Made by a program: the position numbers and the translations under genes. From Heliopora coerulea (Eukaryota > Cnidaria > Anthozoa > Scleralcyonacea > Helioporidae): 64,000 bases of DNA. How positions within the stretch are numbered: the stretch's first letter is position 1; the number at the start of each line of letters is the position of its first letter. The notes below the pieces were generated by a model, which worked only from the letters and a program-made list of their open reading frames with translations, was not told the DNA's origin and made no database searches. The stretch lies in NCBI GenBank assembly GCA_030142905.1, contig JASJOG010000021.1:2384001-2448000 (forward strand), written 5' to 3'. Of the stretch, positions 31,846-42,103 are shown piece by piece.

Positions 31846-33051
31846 GTGGCGCCTTGTTTGGCCCAAATACAATGCTCCACAGCATGGACACGTATATCTG
31901 TAGACAACACGCGATCTAGACCAGGTATTTTGTACGGCTTACCTAAGGTGCACAAAGCTAACCTTCCATTTAGACCTATTCTTTCTGCCATCTCAACTCA
32001 CTCCTATAACCTTTTTAAATTCCTCGTTTCTATTCTCACACCTCTCTTAAGCAGTCCTTTTATAATTTCCGATACGTTTTCTTTCCTTGAGGAGTTACGT
32101 GCTGCTAACCTTGATACTAACAACATATTTATGGCGAGCTTTGATGTTAATTCGCTTTTTACTAACGTTCCACTAGACGAGACCATTGACATTATTGTTA
32201 ATAAAGCTTTTGAGAATGCGACCCTTTACCATGGCTTTTCGGTCTTTCAATTACGTAAATTGTTATGTTCAGCTGTTAAGAATGGTCATTTTTTATTTAA
32301 CAACTCACTCTATGAACAAGTCGATGGTGTGGCCATGGGCTCCCCGCTTGGTCCTTTATTTGCTAACATCTTCTTGGCTTTCCACCAGAGTAGTTGGTTA
32401 ACCAACTGCCCCCTAGAATTTAAACCTATTTTCTTTCGTCGTTATATTGATGATTGCTTTGTTGCTTTTCGCTCTCGTAATCATGTTCGTCCTTTTCTAG
32501 ATTATCTCAACTCACAGCATCCTAATATTACGTTTACTAGTTAGTTAGAAACTGATTCTACACTTTCTTTTTTGGACACTTTGATTGATCGTTCTGATGG
32601 TTTTTCCACTTCGGTTTATCGGAAACCAACTTTTACTGGTTTGTTCACTAGTTTTGACAGCTTTGTTCCGTTATCCTACAAGCGTGGTCTCGTCTATACT
32701 ATGCTTGATCGCTACTTTAAAATATGCTCTTCGTTTCACCACTTTCACGCTGAAGTTCTTAAGCTTCAGAAATTCCTGCTCAGAAATGGTTATCCTGAGA
32801 TTTTTCTTGATCGCTGCATCCGTGTTTTTCTCGATCGTCTGTTTTGTTCCCCCACAAAAGATTCTGATTCTCCTCCAAAAAATGTCATTTATTTTAAGCT
32901 CCTTTATACAGGATCACATGCTCTACAGATCCGAACACAGGTCTCTAAACTATGTTCATCTGCTTCCTCCCAAGTTACATTGCGTTTTATTTTTCAACCT
33001 GGAAGACGGTTGTCTAGTTTCTTTCTTTTCAAGGACCGGACCCCATGTTAA
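31846..33051 (+). pseudogene. PLE reverse transcriptase (5'-truncated, one internal stop)
   Basis: RT motifs: GILYGLPKVHKANLPFRPI, ASFDVNSLFTNVPLDETI (motif A, Asp), QVDGVAMGSPLGPLFANIFL (motif B), FFRRYIDDCFVAF (motif C, catalytic DD). A TAG at 32542 interrupts the frame; coding resumes at once as LETDSTLSFLDTLIDRSDG...VYRKPTFTGLFTSF. This continues to IRTQVSKL and RRLSSFFLFKDRTPC, where a frameshift leads into the nuclease domain. The first residues of the frame lie in the inverted arm and are not native. PLE RTs are related to telomerase and prime at DNA ends or nicks. Confidence 0.9.
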
Positions 33052-33059
33052 TGAGATCG

Positions 33060-33350
33060 CGTGTTGTCTACAAATATAAGTGTGTCAATGCTGTGGAGCA
33101 TTGTATTTGGGCCAAACAAGGCGCCACTTACATACGCGTATCTCAGAACACATGGGGGTTTCGCCTTTGACGGGTAAGAAACGAGCAACCACTTCGTTTC
33201 CTACTTCTAGTATCCAGGCTCATACTCGCCAGACTATAATCATGCCGTTTCTTCCAACGATTTTTCCATCATTTCTTCCTGCAGGTCTTCCTCTAACTTT
33301 GAACTCCTCATTCGTGAGAGTTTACTTATTTCTAAATACAAACCGTCTCT
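33060..33350 (+). pseudogene. PLE GIY-YIG endonuclease remnant
   Basis: CCGALYLGQTRRHLHTRISEH followed by MGVSPLTGKK matches the diverged GIY-YIG pattern of PLEs (aLYLGqT..hL..R..EH). Another frame supplies ELLIRESLLISKYKPSLNEN and the C-terminus. The same coding is present in reverse in the left arm (31522-31872, minus). Confidence 0.8.
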
Positions 33351-33523
33351 CAACGAAAATATCTCTTCTACACCTCTTTCTCTATTCTAATACTTTCCTC
33401 TTCCGTATGCCTGTCACTTCCTGTCAGGTCACCCAGTTTTCTATTGGTTAGCCGTCTAATTATTCCAGTATGTAAATTATAGATCCATATATATATATAG
33501 TTTTTTCTCACCTTTGTAAATCT

Positions 33524-33565
33524 ATACTCTGAGGATGTTGCACGCCGCAACGAAACGTTAGTAAT
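33524..33565 (+). ncRNA. Hammerhead-like hairpin in PLE tail
   Basis: CTGAGGA (33529-33535), one unpaired T, stem GTTGC/GCAAC with loop ACGCC, then GAAACGTTAG. This fits the CTGANGA...GAAA core, but an extra base follows A9 and stems I and III are not obvious. The inverse copy is at 31408-31449. Treat it as ribozyme-related, not proven. Confidence 0.5.
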
Positions 33566-33640
33566 CATGTTTTAAAACTTTTCGAGTTGCCTCTTTTACT
33601 ATGGCGATACATTTAAGAATTCTAAGCTGGGCTCTGATCT

Positions 33641-34320
33641 TAATCCCGTTTGTTGCTTAATGCCGCTGATTGCGACCTTGAAACTGTGTTCAGCCCGTAG
33701 GGATCGTATAAAACTAGAGGGGACATGGAGGCCGAAGATTCGGGTGAAATAGAACTCCGCCATGTTGAGAAAATTGGCGGGTAAATTACACCCCTACAGG
33801 CCCTTTTCGGTCTGTTGGAAAACCTCGAGGGAGATGAACAACTGACGATTAGGGAATTGTTTCGTGCTTGTTTCCGTTGGCTGAATAACCGAAAATCGTT
33901 TTTCTGGTAATTAGTCGGCTATTAAAAACAACAAGAAACAAAAGTAAATTTGCCTTTGACTCTGACCTCGAACTTTTCTTCCCGTGCGGTTGAGTGAGAT
34001 TTAGCTGTAATGCTCCATCTGGTTAATAACTGATCTCTATGTTTCAACCACCTTAAGAAATCCCGTTTTCTGCGACGGCGACCGAATATCACTTTCACTT
34101 ACGGATTACGTGGTTAGTTTTTCAGATCCACCGTCGGCTTCTGCACCAACGTCAAAATAGAGGTTTTGCCATTGTCTCTAGAACATGTGTACAATACTAT
34201 TTTTTCAACTCGAAAGAGCATTTCTTGATTAGTTAACTTTGTGTTTATCATCTTTAGTCCTTTTCTTGTTACTGGACTGGAGAAAAAAACCAAAACGTTC
34301 GTTAACTTTGAAAAATTTTG
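33641..34320. other. No gene seen
   Basis: Intergenic. An ATG at about 33726 (MEAEDSGEIELRHVEKIGG) opens only a 19-codon frame. No domain recognised. Confidence 0.45.
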
Positions 34321-34326
34321 TTCATA

Positions 34327-34807
34327 CAGTGAACTCCCTCTAAGTCTGACACCTGTGAGACCACTCTTACTGTCCATCTTAATTGGAAAGGTGTCTGTCT
34401 TAGAGGGAGATGACATAATCTGACAGCGGCCATCAGGATTAAAGCGATTAGGCCTCGGTCGTTCAGCGCCAGTCTTTCTGCTCCTAGAAAAAGATACGGA
34501 CTTTTCGAGCAAAAGCCCTTCAATGTCGGGTACTTAAATAGACGAAAAAGAATTTGATAATTTTCAGAATCGAAATTGTCTTCGTTATTGTGACATATTC
34601 AAAATTCGTTATCTGAATCTAATAATCAAGCCTTTATTTGTCCGCTTCGGTAGGTATTTTTGACCTTTTTCCACCTGAATGGTGTCCGTTACCCGTCTTG
34701 ATGAGATGTCCGTCCAAGAGAGTTTGGTTATAGTGATTAGTGAAATGGTGGATAAACGACAGGAAGTGTTCGTCTTAGAGAGGTGTCCGTTAAGAAAGAG
34801 TTCACTG
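34327..34807. mobile_element. 481-bp MITE, pogo/Tigger-like ends
   Basis: The left end CAGTGAACTCCCTCTAAG and right end AAAGAGTTCACTG share a TIR of CAGTGAACTC. The interior repeats the phrase gtgtctgtcttagag / ggtgtccgt. A related copy lies at 40453-40910. CAGTG starts with TA beside the left end suggest a pogo/Tigger relative; no transposase is present. Confidence 0.65.
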
Positions 34808-34887
34808 AATCATGTTGGTTGTAAACCTTGTCGAACCACGACACTTGGCACGATGATATAGTAGTTCTCAACTAGGTTCTTCATTCG

Positions 34888-34960
<73 letters not shown>
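34888..34960. repeat. (TA)n microsatellite
   Basis: About 70 bp of TA alternation with one TG, abutting the palindromic tail pair at 34962. Confidence 0.95.
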
Positions 34961-34961
<1 letters not shown>

Positions 34962-34964
<3 letters not shown>

Positions 34965-35068
34965 TATCGCTTACCTCAAAAAGTCACTACAGCCTGTTTC
35001 ATCTTGAGAAAGAATCTTCAGGTGACCCTTCAGTTACCTGACTTTTTGAGGTAAGCGATATAATTCTA
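34962..35068. mobile_element. Short palindromic PLE-like tail pair
   Basis: 34962-34987 (attatatcgcttacctcaaa...) is inverse to 35038-35063 (...tttgaggtaagcgatataat). On minus the left copy contains CTGAAGATTCTTTCTCAAGA then TGAAACAGGC, again a CTGANGA-hairpin-GAAAC arrangement. Both ends point outward. Confidence 0.65.
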
Positions 35069-35219
35069 TTTGCTCTATCTGTGCGATATTGAGCACTCTG
35101 TATTTCGTAAACCAAAACGTTCACGTATATATATATATGTATGTATGTATAATAGTGTTGTAGTTATATCGACTATTTCAAGAGTGCTCAAAATCTTTAC
35201 ATATAGAGGAATGTGTTGA

Positions 35220-36531
35220 TAGCTAAAGGGTTGCTCGTTGTTACTAATAGTTTCACGCCTTTTTGGCGATCTTCAGACAAATGATGGAAAATCTGCGATG
35301 ATTGTCCTTTTATGAGGATAGTTCCGTCATGGAAATAGAATGCGTTGACGTCAATGCGTGGTTGCTGACCGTGTCAAGTTACGTAGGCAGTGCTTGGTTC
35401 GGTGGCGGCATTTTGAAAATATTTTTGTTTTTTTGTTTAGGACGTTGGTGGGGTCGGCCTTCATTATACACATTTTTTCTTCCACACACAAGTTGCAACG
35501 TTTACTTCCACTGTTGTATGATTTCGTATGTTTCAGAATTGATCACTTTATTTCGTAGTTACGCTTTCACTTCTTCAAATTCCAAATGTAATTCGACAGG
35601 GCCGTTTCTTTTGAATATTTAACATCACGGAAAGATTTCGTATGGTTATTGTAGCGAGTTTCAAAAATGCTAGCGATCATGCAGATATATTTCTTGGCGT
35701 AGTTTCTTCGGGTGTTGTCACTGTGGCTTGATAAATAAGGTTCTCAGTGAGACAGTTTCCTTGTAGGGGGCAGTTGTTCTTCGTTCGGGAGTCGCAGTTG
35801 GGTTCTTCAGGGTTTGAGTTGGTGTTTCTCAATGCAAGCGTTTTGTTTAATAATGCTTTTCATGTTGTCCATGCAGCTTTAACTTTCTTTTATCGTGTTA
35901 CTGTTAAATATTTTACTTAGTTTATTCCATGTCGGAAAGTGTTTATCGGTGAGGTCGAGAAATTTCTTGCCTACATTTGTTTTTACATTTCTACTGAATG
36001 GAGGGTTAAACCAAATTATATTCCCAGATCTTTTCTTTTTCTGGCTATCAGGTGTTTGTGATGCCGGTACATTGTCAGGGGTGTATTCGATATTGGTATG
36101 GAAGCCACTTTGTCTTAGTGCGTCGTTATAGATTGGTACAGCGTGGTCAAAGGTGGCTCGGTCGGGTGATAACTTTGATATTCTTTGGCTGATAGACTTG
36201 GGTAGTTGTTTGATGATAGGTGATGGGTGGTTGGAATGGCTGTTGATGTAAAGAGTATCGTCGTTTGGTTTTTTATAAGGTTGAAATTTTTCATTGTTGA
36301 GGTCAGTGTGATGTCTGTTAAGTTCACAATTTTCTGATTGGGCGTTGCTGTGATCTTTAGGTTGAGTGCCTGGAAAATCTTGACCAGATCTTTCTCTGCT
36401 AATCTCCCAGTGGTGTTCTTTAATAAGATTAGGCCATCGTCTCTATAAGGCCTGGCGTTTCCTTTTCCAAATTTCTTGGATAGTTTGTCTAGGACGTGTA
36501 GACCAATGAGCTCGCATATTTTGGTACCGTA

Positions 36532-36535
<4 letters not shown>
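35220..36535 (-). pseudogene. Second PLE type: RT C-terminal part, linker and tail
   Basis: On minus the frame from about 36535 reads KICELIGLHVLDKLSKKFGK...YRDDGLILLKNT, where YRDD is an RT motif C of the YxDD type. It continues as RLAEKDLVKIFQALNLKITA. Shifted frames give the Pro/Asn-rich linker, IIWFNPPFSRNVKTNVGKK (about 35960-36020), and near 35390-35560 RCNLCVEEKMCIM...KCRHRTKH, the Cys-rich end of this retroelement class. The tail (35255-35290) reads CTGAAGA, CGCC-loop-GGCG, TGAAACTATTAG. Several frameshifts; 5' truncated at the TA run. Confidence 0.75.

Positions 36536-36572
<37 letters not shown>
36536..36572. repeat. (TA)n microsatellite
   Basis: TA run at the 5' truncation point of the PLE fragment and at the left edge of the next palindromic pair. 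Confidence 0.95.
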
Positions 36573-36575
<3 letters not shown>

Positions 36576-36725
36576 CACAACACAAGATTTGGTTACTTTT
36601 ATTCACTACAGATCTGTTTCGTATGACAAGTCCGAAGCTTGCCACACTTGTCATACGAAACAGATTTGTAGTGAATAAAAGTTCTTATGAAGTAACCAAA
36701 TCTTGTGTTGTGATTATTCCGCTCT
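36573..36725. mobile_element. Palindromic PLE-like tail pair
   Basis: Left arm 36573-36630 and right arm 36646-36715 are inverse copies (aatcacaacacaagatttgg / ccaaatcttgtgttgtgatt; cagatctgtttcgtatgaca / tgtcatacgaaacagatttg). The left arm lacks 11 bp (ttcttatgaag). A solo copy of the right arm is at 8006-8085. Confidence 0.8.
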
Positions 36726-36759
36726 TGATGTATCGGAGCCATGTCCCATTAAGTGCGGA

Positions 36760-37490
36760 ATTTCACAGGGTTCAAACAGGGGAACGTAAATTTTGATTTA
36801 CATTAAACGATTTATCAAAATGCCTGTAACCCTTGACGATCCACCAGCAAATATGTTCGCTGACGATACAAACTTAGCAACAAGAAACCCTAAGGAACTA
36901 GAAAAGAGTTCTAATAGAAACATAGAAAGTGTTCACAAATGGATTTTAAGCAATAAATTCGTGGTTAGTGAAGATAAGACCGGGTACATGATCATTGGAT
37001 CATAACAAGATTGCATAAAATCAACGACAATTCTCAAGTACTGGACAATAAAATGGACAAAAAAGAGTGAAACCTTGGGGACTGTCATTGATGAATAACT
37101 GCCTTGGAGGAATCAGATTGACAATATCAGCACATAGTTATCAAAAGCTCTAGGAATGTTGCGAAGGATTAAATCTTTTGTCCTAGTGTTTATTTTAGAA
37201 AAAAAATTATATAATAGCATTTTTCTTCCCCGTTTCGATCGCGGTCTAGTTTTGGACAACAGGTGTAGTAGTCTCCTTGATAAACAACAAAATGTGCGAA
37301 ACAGGGTTGCGAGACTAATAACAGTTAGGTCGCACAAAATCAGATCAAGGCAAGTACTCGAGTCGCTGGCTTGGCAAACACTCAAGAAAAGGCAAAAGAA
37401 ACAACACATATATCAACGTAATATCATTATTAACGTATCATGGCTGCCGCTTAGGCAGCGCATATATCAAACTTGCATCTGAACTTGCCA
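36760..37490 (+). pseudogene. Decayed LINE RT 3' fragment
   Basis: 36793-37005 encodes NMFADDTNLATRNPKELEKS...KWILSNKFVVSEDKTGYMIIG (RT motif C and following block). Later pieces give LGTVIDE and QIDNIST.LSKALGMLRRIKS, and 37156-37482 gives YNSIFLPRFDRG...QNVRNRVARLIT. It is related to, but strongly diverged from, the LINE at 26-31 kb. Multiple stops. Confidence 0.75.
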
Positions 37491-37495
37491 TCTGA

Positions 37496-37558
37496 GTCTC
37501 GGTAGCTCAATGATTAAGAGCGCCTCGCCGGTCATCATAAGATTGAGGGTTCAATCCA
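37496..37558 (+). tRNA. tRNA-like sequence (pseudogene or SINE head)
   Basis: Box A-like TAGCTCAATGATTAAGAG with a GCTC/GAGC D-stem, and box B GGTTCAATCC at 37548-37557. The anticodon arm does not pair and no acceptor stem closes, so this is a tRNA relic or tRNA-derived SINE head rather than a working gene. Confidence 0.5.
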
Positions 37559-37565
37559 ATTAAAA

Positions 37566-37975
37566 CCCTGGCCAAACGAATGCAATATCATTCAACACTG
37601 TTGAATTGAACTTTGTTGGATGGTGTTGGACTGCGTGGCCAAACGAATGCAACATCTTGTGCGGTGCAGACTCGAACTTTGGAGATTAGAGGTCTGAAAC
37701 GAATGATCCCAAATTTTAGGCCAACCTACCCGTTACCCTTGCCTGAGAGAGGACTTACTGCGTGTGTGCAAATGCAACAGTGTTGTAGTGAGCGGCCGAA
37801 CGAGTACAACTTTGTTGATCACAAAATCAAATGTTTGATGAAAATCAAACTTAGTTCAACATCATGCAAGATGATGCAACATGATGCAACATGGTGGCCA
37901 AACGAGTTCAAGATGTTGCATTCAACAACGTTGAACGATGCTGAATCATGATGCTGCATTCTTTGGCCAGGGATT
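37566..37975. mobile_element. MITE with CCCTGGCC ends, possible TTAA target
   Basis: The left end CCCTGGCCAAACGAATGCAA (37567 on) is inverse to the right TGCATTCTTTGGCCAGGG (37955-37972), with TTAA just outside both (after caa on the left, after ggga on the right). The interior is built from repeated ggccaaacga, caaca and ttgaa words in both orientations. TTAA flanks and CCCT ends suggest a piggyBac relative (inference). Confidence 0.65.
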
Positions 37976-38965
37976 AAGTAGTCATATGAATAATTATACT
38001 CTCCCAAAATTGAATACCAATTTCTTAAAGTAAATCATCATGCAGTGACTTAGCTGCTGTATGCTCAAACAAACTACGTAAATAATGTAGAAATAAAAAT
38101 GCCTCTCCATGTGAATTCAAACCGTTATTGAAACGGCACTAGTTTTTAAATGATCTTGTAAACAATTTAGTTATGTAAAGAAGTTTTGTGATATTTGTAA
38201 GTATAGTAAAGTAAGTAATTCTGTAAGAAGAGTTAACGTAATTCTGTAAATATAATAGATAAAATACGGCCTCCTCAAAAGCAATACTGAAGGGTAACCA
38301 TAATTTTAAATTAAAATAAAATAAACTATGTGGCTCCGACCATATGTGGCATTAACAATAGCAAGACGGAACTGAACTAATGTTAATGTCCTGGCCTGTA
38401 GCCCGGCTGGGGCGCGGTGGGGCTGGGCCTCTCCGTACGTGGAACTGTGCCTTTCCATGAAAATTTGCGCGTGAAGGTATTGTCCGCCAATTTTTTGCGT
38501 TATGTTTACAATGGTTGCTAATAATTATACTATATTCAATTTATTAATTTCTTCATACTAAATTATATTTGCTCGAATTTTCTTGATCTCTTTGATTTGT
38601 ATTGATATGTACAAACACATATATGTGGACATATACACATAGGGACTCGTTCCTGATGTAGATACATGTTGATGTAGATATCCCTTTGCATATTTAGAAT
38701 TTTAGATATGTAAAATTATAAGATCACACTCATCCTATTCATGCTCTTAAACTTTATATCTTCTCTTAGAGTTCAGAGACGCGGCTTTAGATGGAGATAT
38801 AGATATAGATGTAGTGGAAGAGGTAGGTTAAATTGCTGATGTAGACGTTGACATAGACGTAGATTTAGACAACACTGGATTATTTTAGACTTATAAGAGA
38901 TGAGCTAATCTACATTAGGTGCCGTAAATTGTTTGTGTCCCCCTTTTTTTGGCGGAGCCCGTCCG
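37976..38965. other. No gene; short degenerate repeats
   Basis: 38640-38700 and 38790-38875 carry irregular gatgtagata/gacgtagat words. Nothing coding recognised. Confidence 0.45.
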
Positions 38966-38970
38966 TGATC

Positions 38971-39027
38971 ATATTCCTGACTATGTGACGATATTCCTGA
39001 CTATGTGACGATATTCCTGTTAGTGTC
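38971..39027. repeat. 21-bp tandem repeat (about 2.5 copies)
   Basis: The phrase atattcctgactatgtgacg occurs in tandem, the last copy diverging to cctgttagtgt. Directly followed by DNA homologous to the other GTPase-unit flanks (gtggaatttgggaactacgt). Confidence 0.85.
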
Positions 39028-39465
39028 ACGTGGAATTTGGGAACTACGTCCAAAGCTGTAACTGGGATTTGAAATGGTTTAACACGTAAAGTTGTTTGTT
39101 CATTGCAATGATGAAAAACATAAAACAACAGTGTCGAAGGAGCTTTGTTTCAAGATTTTGTCTTTGAATAGTTTAAGAATAAAAAAGAAAGTTTTCAAAT
39201 ACGTTGCAATGATATTTGCACGTTCTTTTACCACTTCATTCACAATTTAATTAAGTGTCAATCGGACAGAAAAATCGTATTAACACATTACGACATCATT
39301 TGCATCATTTGCATTAGACATCAACAAATTAAAATTCACAAAATAAAAAACATCGGTACGACAAAATAATAATAAATTAAATAAATAAACGAGATAAATT
39401 CCATTTAATTTTGAACGTTACGCTCTTGCCATGTTAACCGTTTTGTCTCTTTATGCTTTTAGCCT

Positions 39466-40167
39466 TTAGAGCATTAAATCCTTATTGGTTTTTTGGGTTT
39501 TTTTATGTTTCTTATGTTTAAGTATAGATGATTCCTTCCTTCGAAGTTCATTACCAACAAATGTCCGAAGAACTCTGATAGCGTTTTTTCCGGCTAATCT
39601 TTCACTAGCCCGCTGTAGGTTTGTTATATTTTCATTTTTACTAGTGTAGTTGTCATTTCGCTTAGGTTGGTCAAAGTTAAATGTTAATGACTCTCGAAAT
39701 ATTCTCTCTACATTTATACCAAGTTTTGCTGAGCTTTCCATGAATTTACAGTTCATATGTCGCGCTGCTGAGACAGCTTCTGTGGTGGTTACAATCTGCT
39801 TTGAACTGGGTATATCACATTTATTTCCAACCATCATAATAGATTTAACTGTGCCCTTGATATCATATATTTTGGTACAAATTTTCTTTGCCTCTTCAAA
39901 TGATTCCCTATCGTCCACGGCGTAGACCACCACAAATAGCTGTCCGTTGCTTATGACCAAACGATTCATTGCGGGAAACTGGTCTGATCCAGCCGTGTCA
40001 TAAATGTGGAAAATCATTGATGTCTTCTTTCGCTTGGAACTGAAGTGCTTTTCATAAACATCTGCGATTGTTGGCTTGTGGTCTTGTAGGAATTCATCAT
40101 GAACACAACGCCGAATAATGTTAGTTTTTCCCACACCTCCAGCACCAAGAATCACCAATTTTATCAT
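39466..40167 (-). CDS. Di-Ras-like small GTPase, long form
   Basis: The start is taken at MIKLVILGAGG (40167), which aligns with the start of the short paralogue; the frame remains open 38 codons upstream but that part has no homology to the family. 233 residues. P-loop GAGGVGKTN, switch I PTIADVY, DTAGSDQFPAMNRL (Ser at the Ras Gln61 position), NKCD, ESSAK. After FRESLTF there is a 55-residue basic extension (QRASERLAGKNAIRVLRTF...KKHKKTQKTNKDLML). There is no C-terminal CAAX cysteine, so it cannot be prenylated there; the Lys/Arg tail could bind acidic membranes or act as a nuclear signal (inference). Single exon. Identity to the paralogue is high over the G domain. Confidence 0.85.
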   Translation of the reverse strand: MIKLVILGAGGVGKTNIIRRCVHDEFLQDHKPTIADVYEKHFSSKRKKTSMIFHIYDTAGSDQFPAMNRLVISNGQLFVVVYAVDDRESFEEAKKICTKIYDIKGTVKSIMMVGNKCDIPSSKQIVTTTEAVSAARHMNCKFMESSAKLGINVERIFRESLTFNFDQPKRNDNYTSKNENITNLQRASERLAGKNAIRVLRTFVGNELRRKESSILKHKKHKKTQKTNKDLML

Positions 40168-40440
40168 GATGTTAAGAAGAGGTTTATTTGGCTTTATCCA
40201 ACGTTTCTTCGGAAACCAGTATATGACTTGAACCTGTCGCCTTCCATTTAAATAGTTCGCACACATGCACAAAATTACCATAATAGCTTTATTTGGTAAT
40301 TGTCGTTTTATTTACATTGTTAAAATGGAAATTAGAATGTCACATGTCGAGCTCAAGTTGGAAGACAAAGCAAATCAATTAATATCATGACTGAAGGAAG
40401 TCAAAAAATTTTTGGTGATCTACTTAAAAATTTTTTCCCA
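40168..40440. other. 5' flank of the long GTPase gene
   Basis: Homologous to 21186-21425 (see there). A promoter is expected but no core element is evident. Confidence 0.4.
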
Positions 40441-40452
40441 CAGCGACATGCA

Positions 40453-40910
40453 CAGTGATCTCTCTCTAAACGGACACCTCTGTAAGACGGAGACCTCTCT
40501 AACACGGACACCACGTTTGCTTCCGGGCGTTTATCTATTACTTCACCCTAACTAAACTCTCATTAATACGGATACCTGTCTAAGACAGGCAACGGAGACT
40601 TTTCAGGATGAAAATAGTTCAAAATACCTCCCAAAGCGGACAAATAATGACCTGATCAATATATTCGGATAACGAAATTTGAAAATGTCACAGTAACGAA
40701 CACGACTTCTGTTCAAAAAATTGACAAATGCTAAGTCGTACGGTTAACTACCTGACATACATTGGAGGGCTAGTCGCTCGAAGCATCAGTATCTTTCTCT
40801 CGCGGTAGAAAGACGTGTTGAGTGGCCGAGGCTTACGGGCGGTGTCAGATTACGTCATCTCTCTCTAAAACGGACACCTCTCCAAGACGGACAGTAAAGA
40901 GTTTAACAGC
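40453..40910. repeat. MITE related to 34327-34807
   Basis: It starts CAGTGATCTCTCTCTAAACG and contains four phrases of the type cggacacctct...aagacggac, plus a second inward copy at about 40855-40900. The interior 40740-40830 (ctcgaagcatcagtatcttt) is inverse to 34450-34520. The right end is not clearly defined. Confidence 0.6.
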
Positions 40911-40979
40911 AGCTTCTACATGTACGTCGTATGCGCCCAAAAGAATAGTTAGATACAATCGAAATCCTGTTTAGTTACT

Positions 40980-41540
40980 TGTGGAATTTTAGAGCAACGC
41001 CTGAAACCGTAACAAGAATTTGAAATACTTTCCTCACATCTTTTGTTAGATGCATTCTAGCACTAAAGACAATGATATGACAACTGTGTCAGAGTTTGGT
41101 AAACTCTTTCATGGAGAAGTTTTATCGAAGGAATCGCGAGATAAGTTTAAGCGAAACTCTTCAAACTTTTTCTGTTGCCTTCACAATTAAAGTGATACGG
41201 CATTGAAAACGTCTTCTACATGATTTTGATCTATTTTAATAGCAAATTTGAAAGGAGAAAGAATGGCATGCTTAGTTTTTCAGCGTCTCATATCACTCAA
41301 GAGATATTCAGGTTTTTTAAACTTGGAAATTAGGTACCTTATGATGTCGTTAACTTTGCACCAACAAGTTAAAATTTACAAAATCAGGGAACTAACCAAG
41401 TTAAAAGCCTTGAAAATTGAAGTACGTATATATCAGTAATAACATAAATTCAGCTGTATTCCATCTTGAGCATTAGTATATAATATGTCAGGCTTAAGAG
41501 GGATGACAAAGCAATCATATTTCAATCACGTATGAGGAAG
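40980..41540. repeat. Flanks of a GTPase unit without the gene
   Basis: 40985-41120 matches 21905-22040, and 41480-41540 (ggcttaagagggatgacaaa) matches 21360-21400, which in the gene-bearing copy lies upstream of the GTPase. Only flanking sequence is present here; the GTPase frame is absent. Confidence 0.6.
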
Positions 41541-42103
41541 TTGAAAACCGATTTATGGCTTAGACTGCTTTTAACTTATAACATAATATCCCCCATTTCT
41601 CTTTCGTCATTTCACAACGTATGTCCGAATCTTCCTGAAAGTGCAGTAAAAAAAAACTTTTGACGGTGGAGAAATTAGTTTTATCACTTGAAGACTTCAG
41701 AGACCAAACGGTTTACATGGCCACCGTACTTGTTACTCTGAAAAGTGTGTTTTACTTATTCCTATAAAAGGGCCAAATTTCAAAAATTTCTACGATCTAT
41801 TTTCAGTAATATTTGCCATTTTACGAATTTCATTTAGTCTGTGTGAAATAAACGACGTCATCAGGTATCTAATTTTTTTGTTTTATAAACCTGAATATCT
41901 CTGGCGCAACATATTATATGAACAAACTAAGAACGCCAGTCTTCCTTGTTTCAAATGTCTTTTTAAATTAGGTCAGAATAAAGCTGATGATTCTTCCAAC
42001 GTAGTGGCTCTTTAAAGCAATTGATCACTTTCACATCTTCCTTACTTCAGTTCGTTTTGGGACTATCCATTGATAAAAATTCCCCACGGGCAGACGTAAG
42101 CAC
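41541..42103. other. No gene seen
   Basis: AT-rich intergenic DNA without recognisable features. Confidence 0.45.

Larger units (their letters stand above)
31333..33640 (+). mobile_element. Penelope-like element with inverted copy of its own 3' end
   Basis: Plus-strand order: inverse 3' end (31333-31890), RT (31910-32544), thumb/linker (32545-33050), GIY-YIG-type end (33060-33350), 3' tail (33350-33640). The arms 31333-31890 and 33083-33640 are colinear inverse copies with essentially no differences where compared (peptides on each arm are identical); differences start only at the inner edge (about 31886/33087). The RT begins immediately after the left arm, so the 5' part of the element was replaced by an inverted 3' end. 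Known: PLE insertions often carry such inverted or direct partial copies. Confidence 0.88.

Noticed and set aside
31405..33568. Identical 66-residue frames at 31405-31605 (+) and 33368-33568 (-)
   Set aside because: They are antisense shadows of the two inverted PLE arms, so their identity reflects the inverted repeat, not a conserved gene.
37496..37558. Functional tRNA gene
   Set aside because: Anticodon and acceptor stems do not pair; only box A and box B survive.
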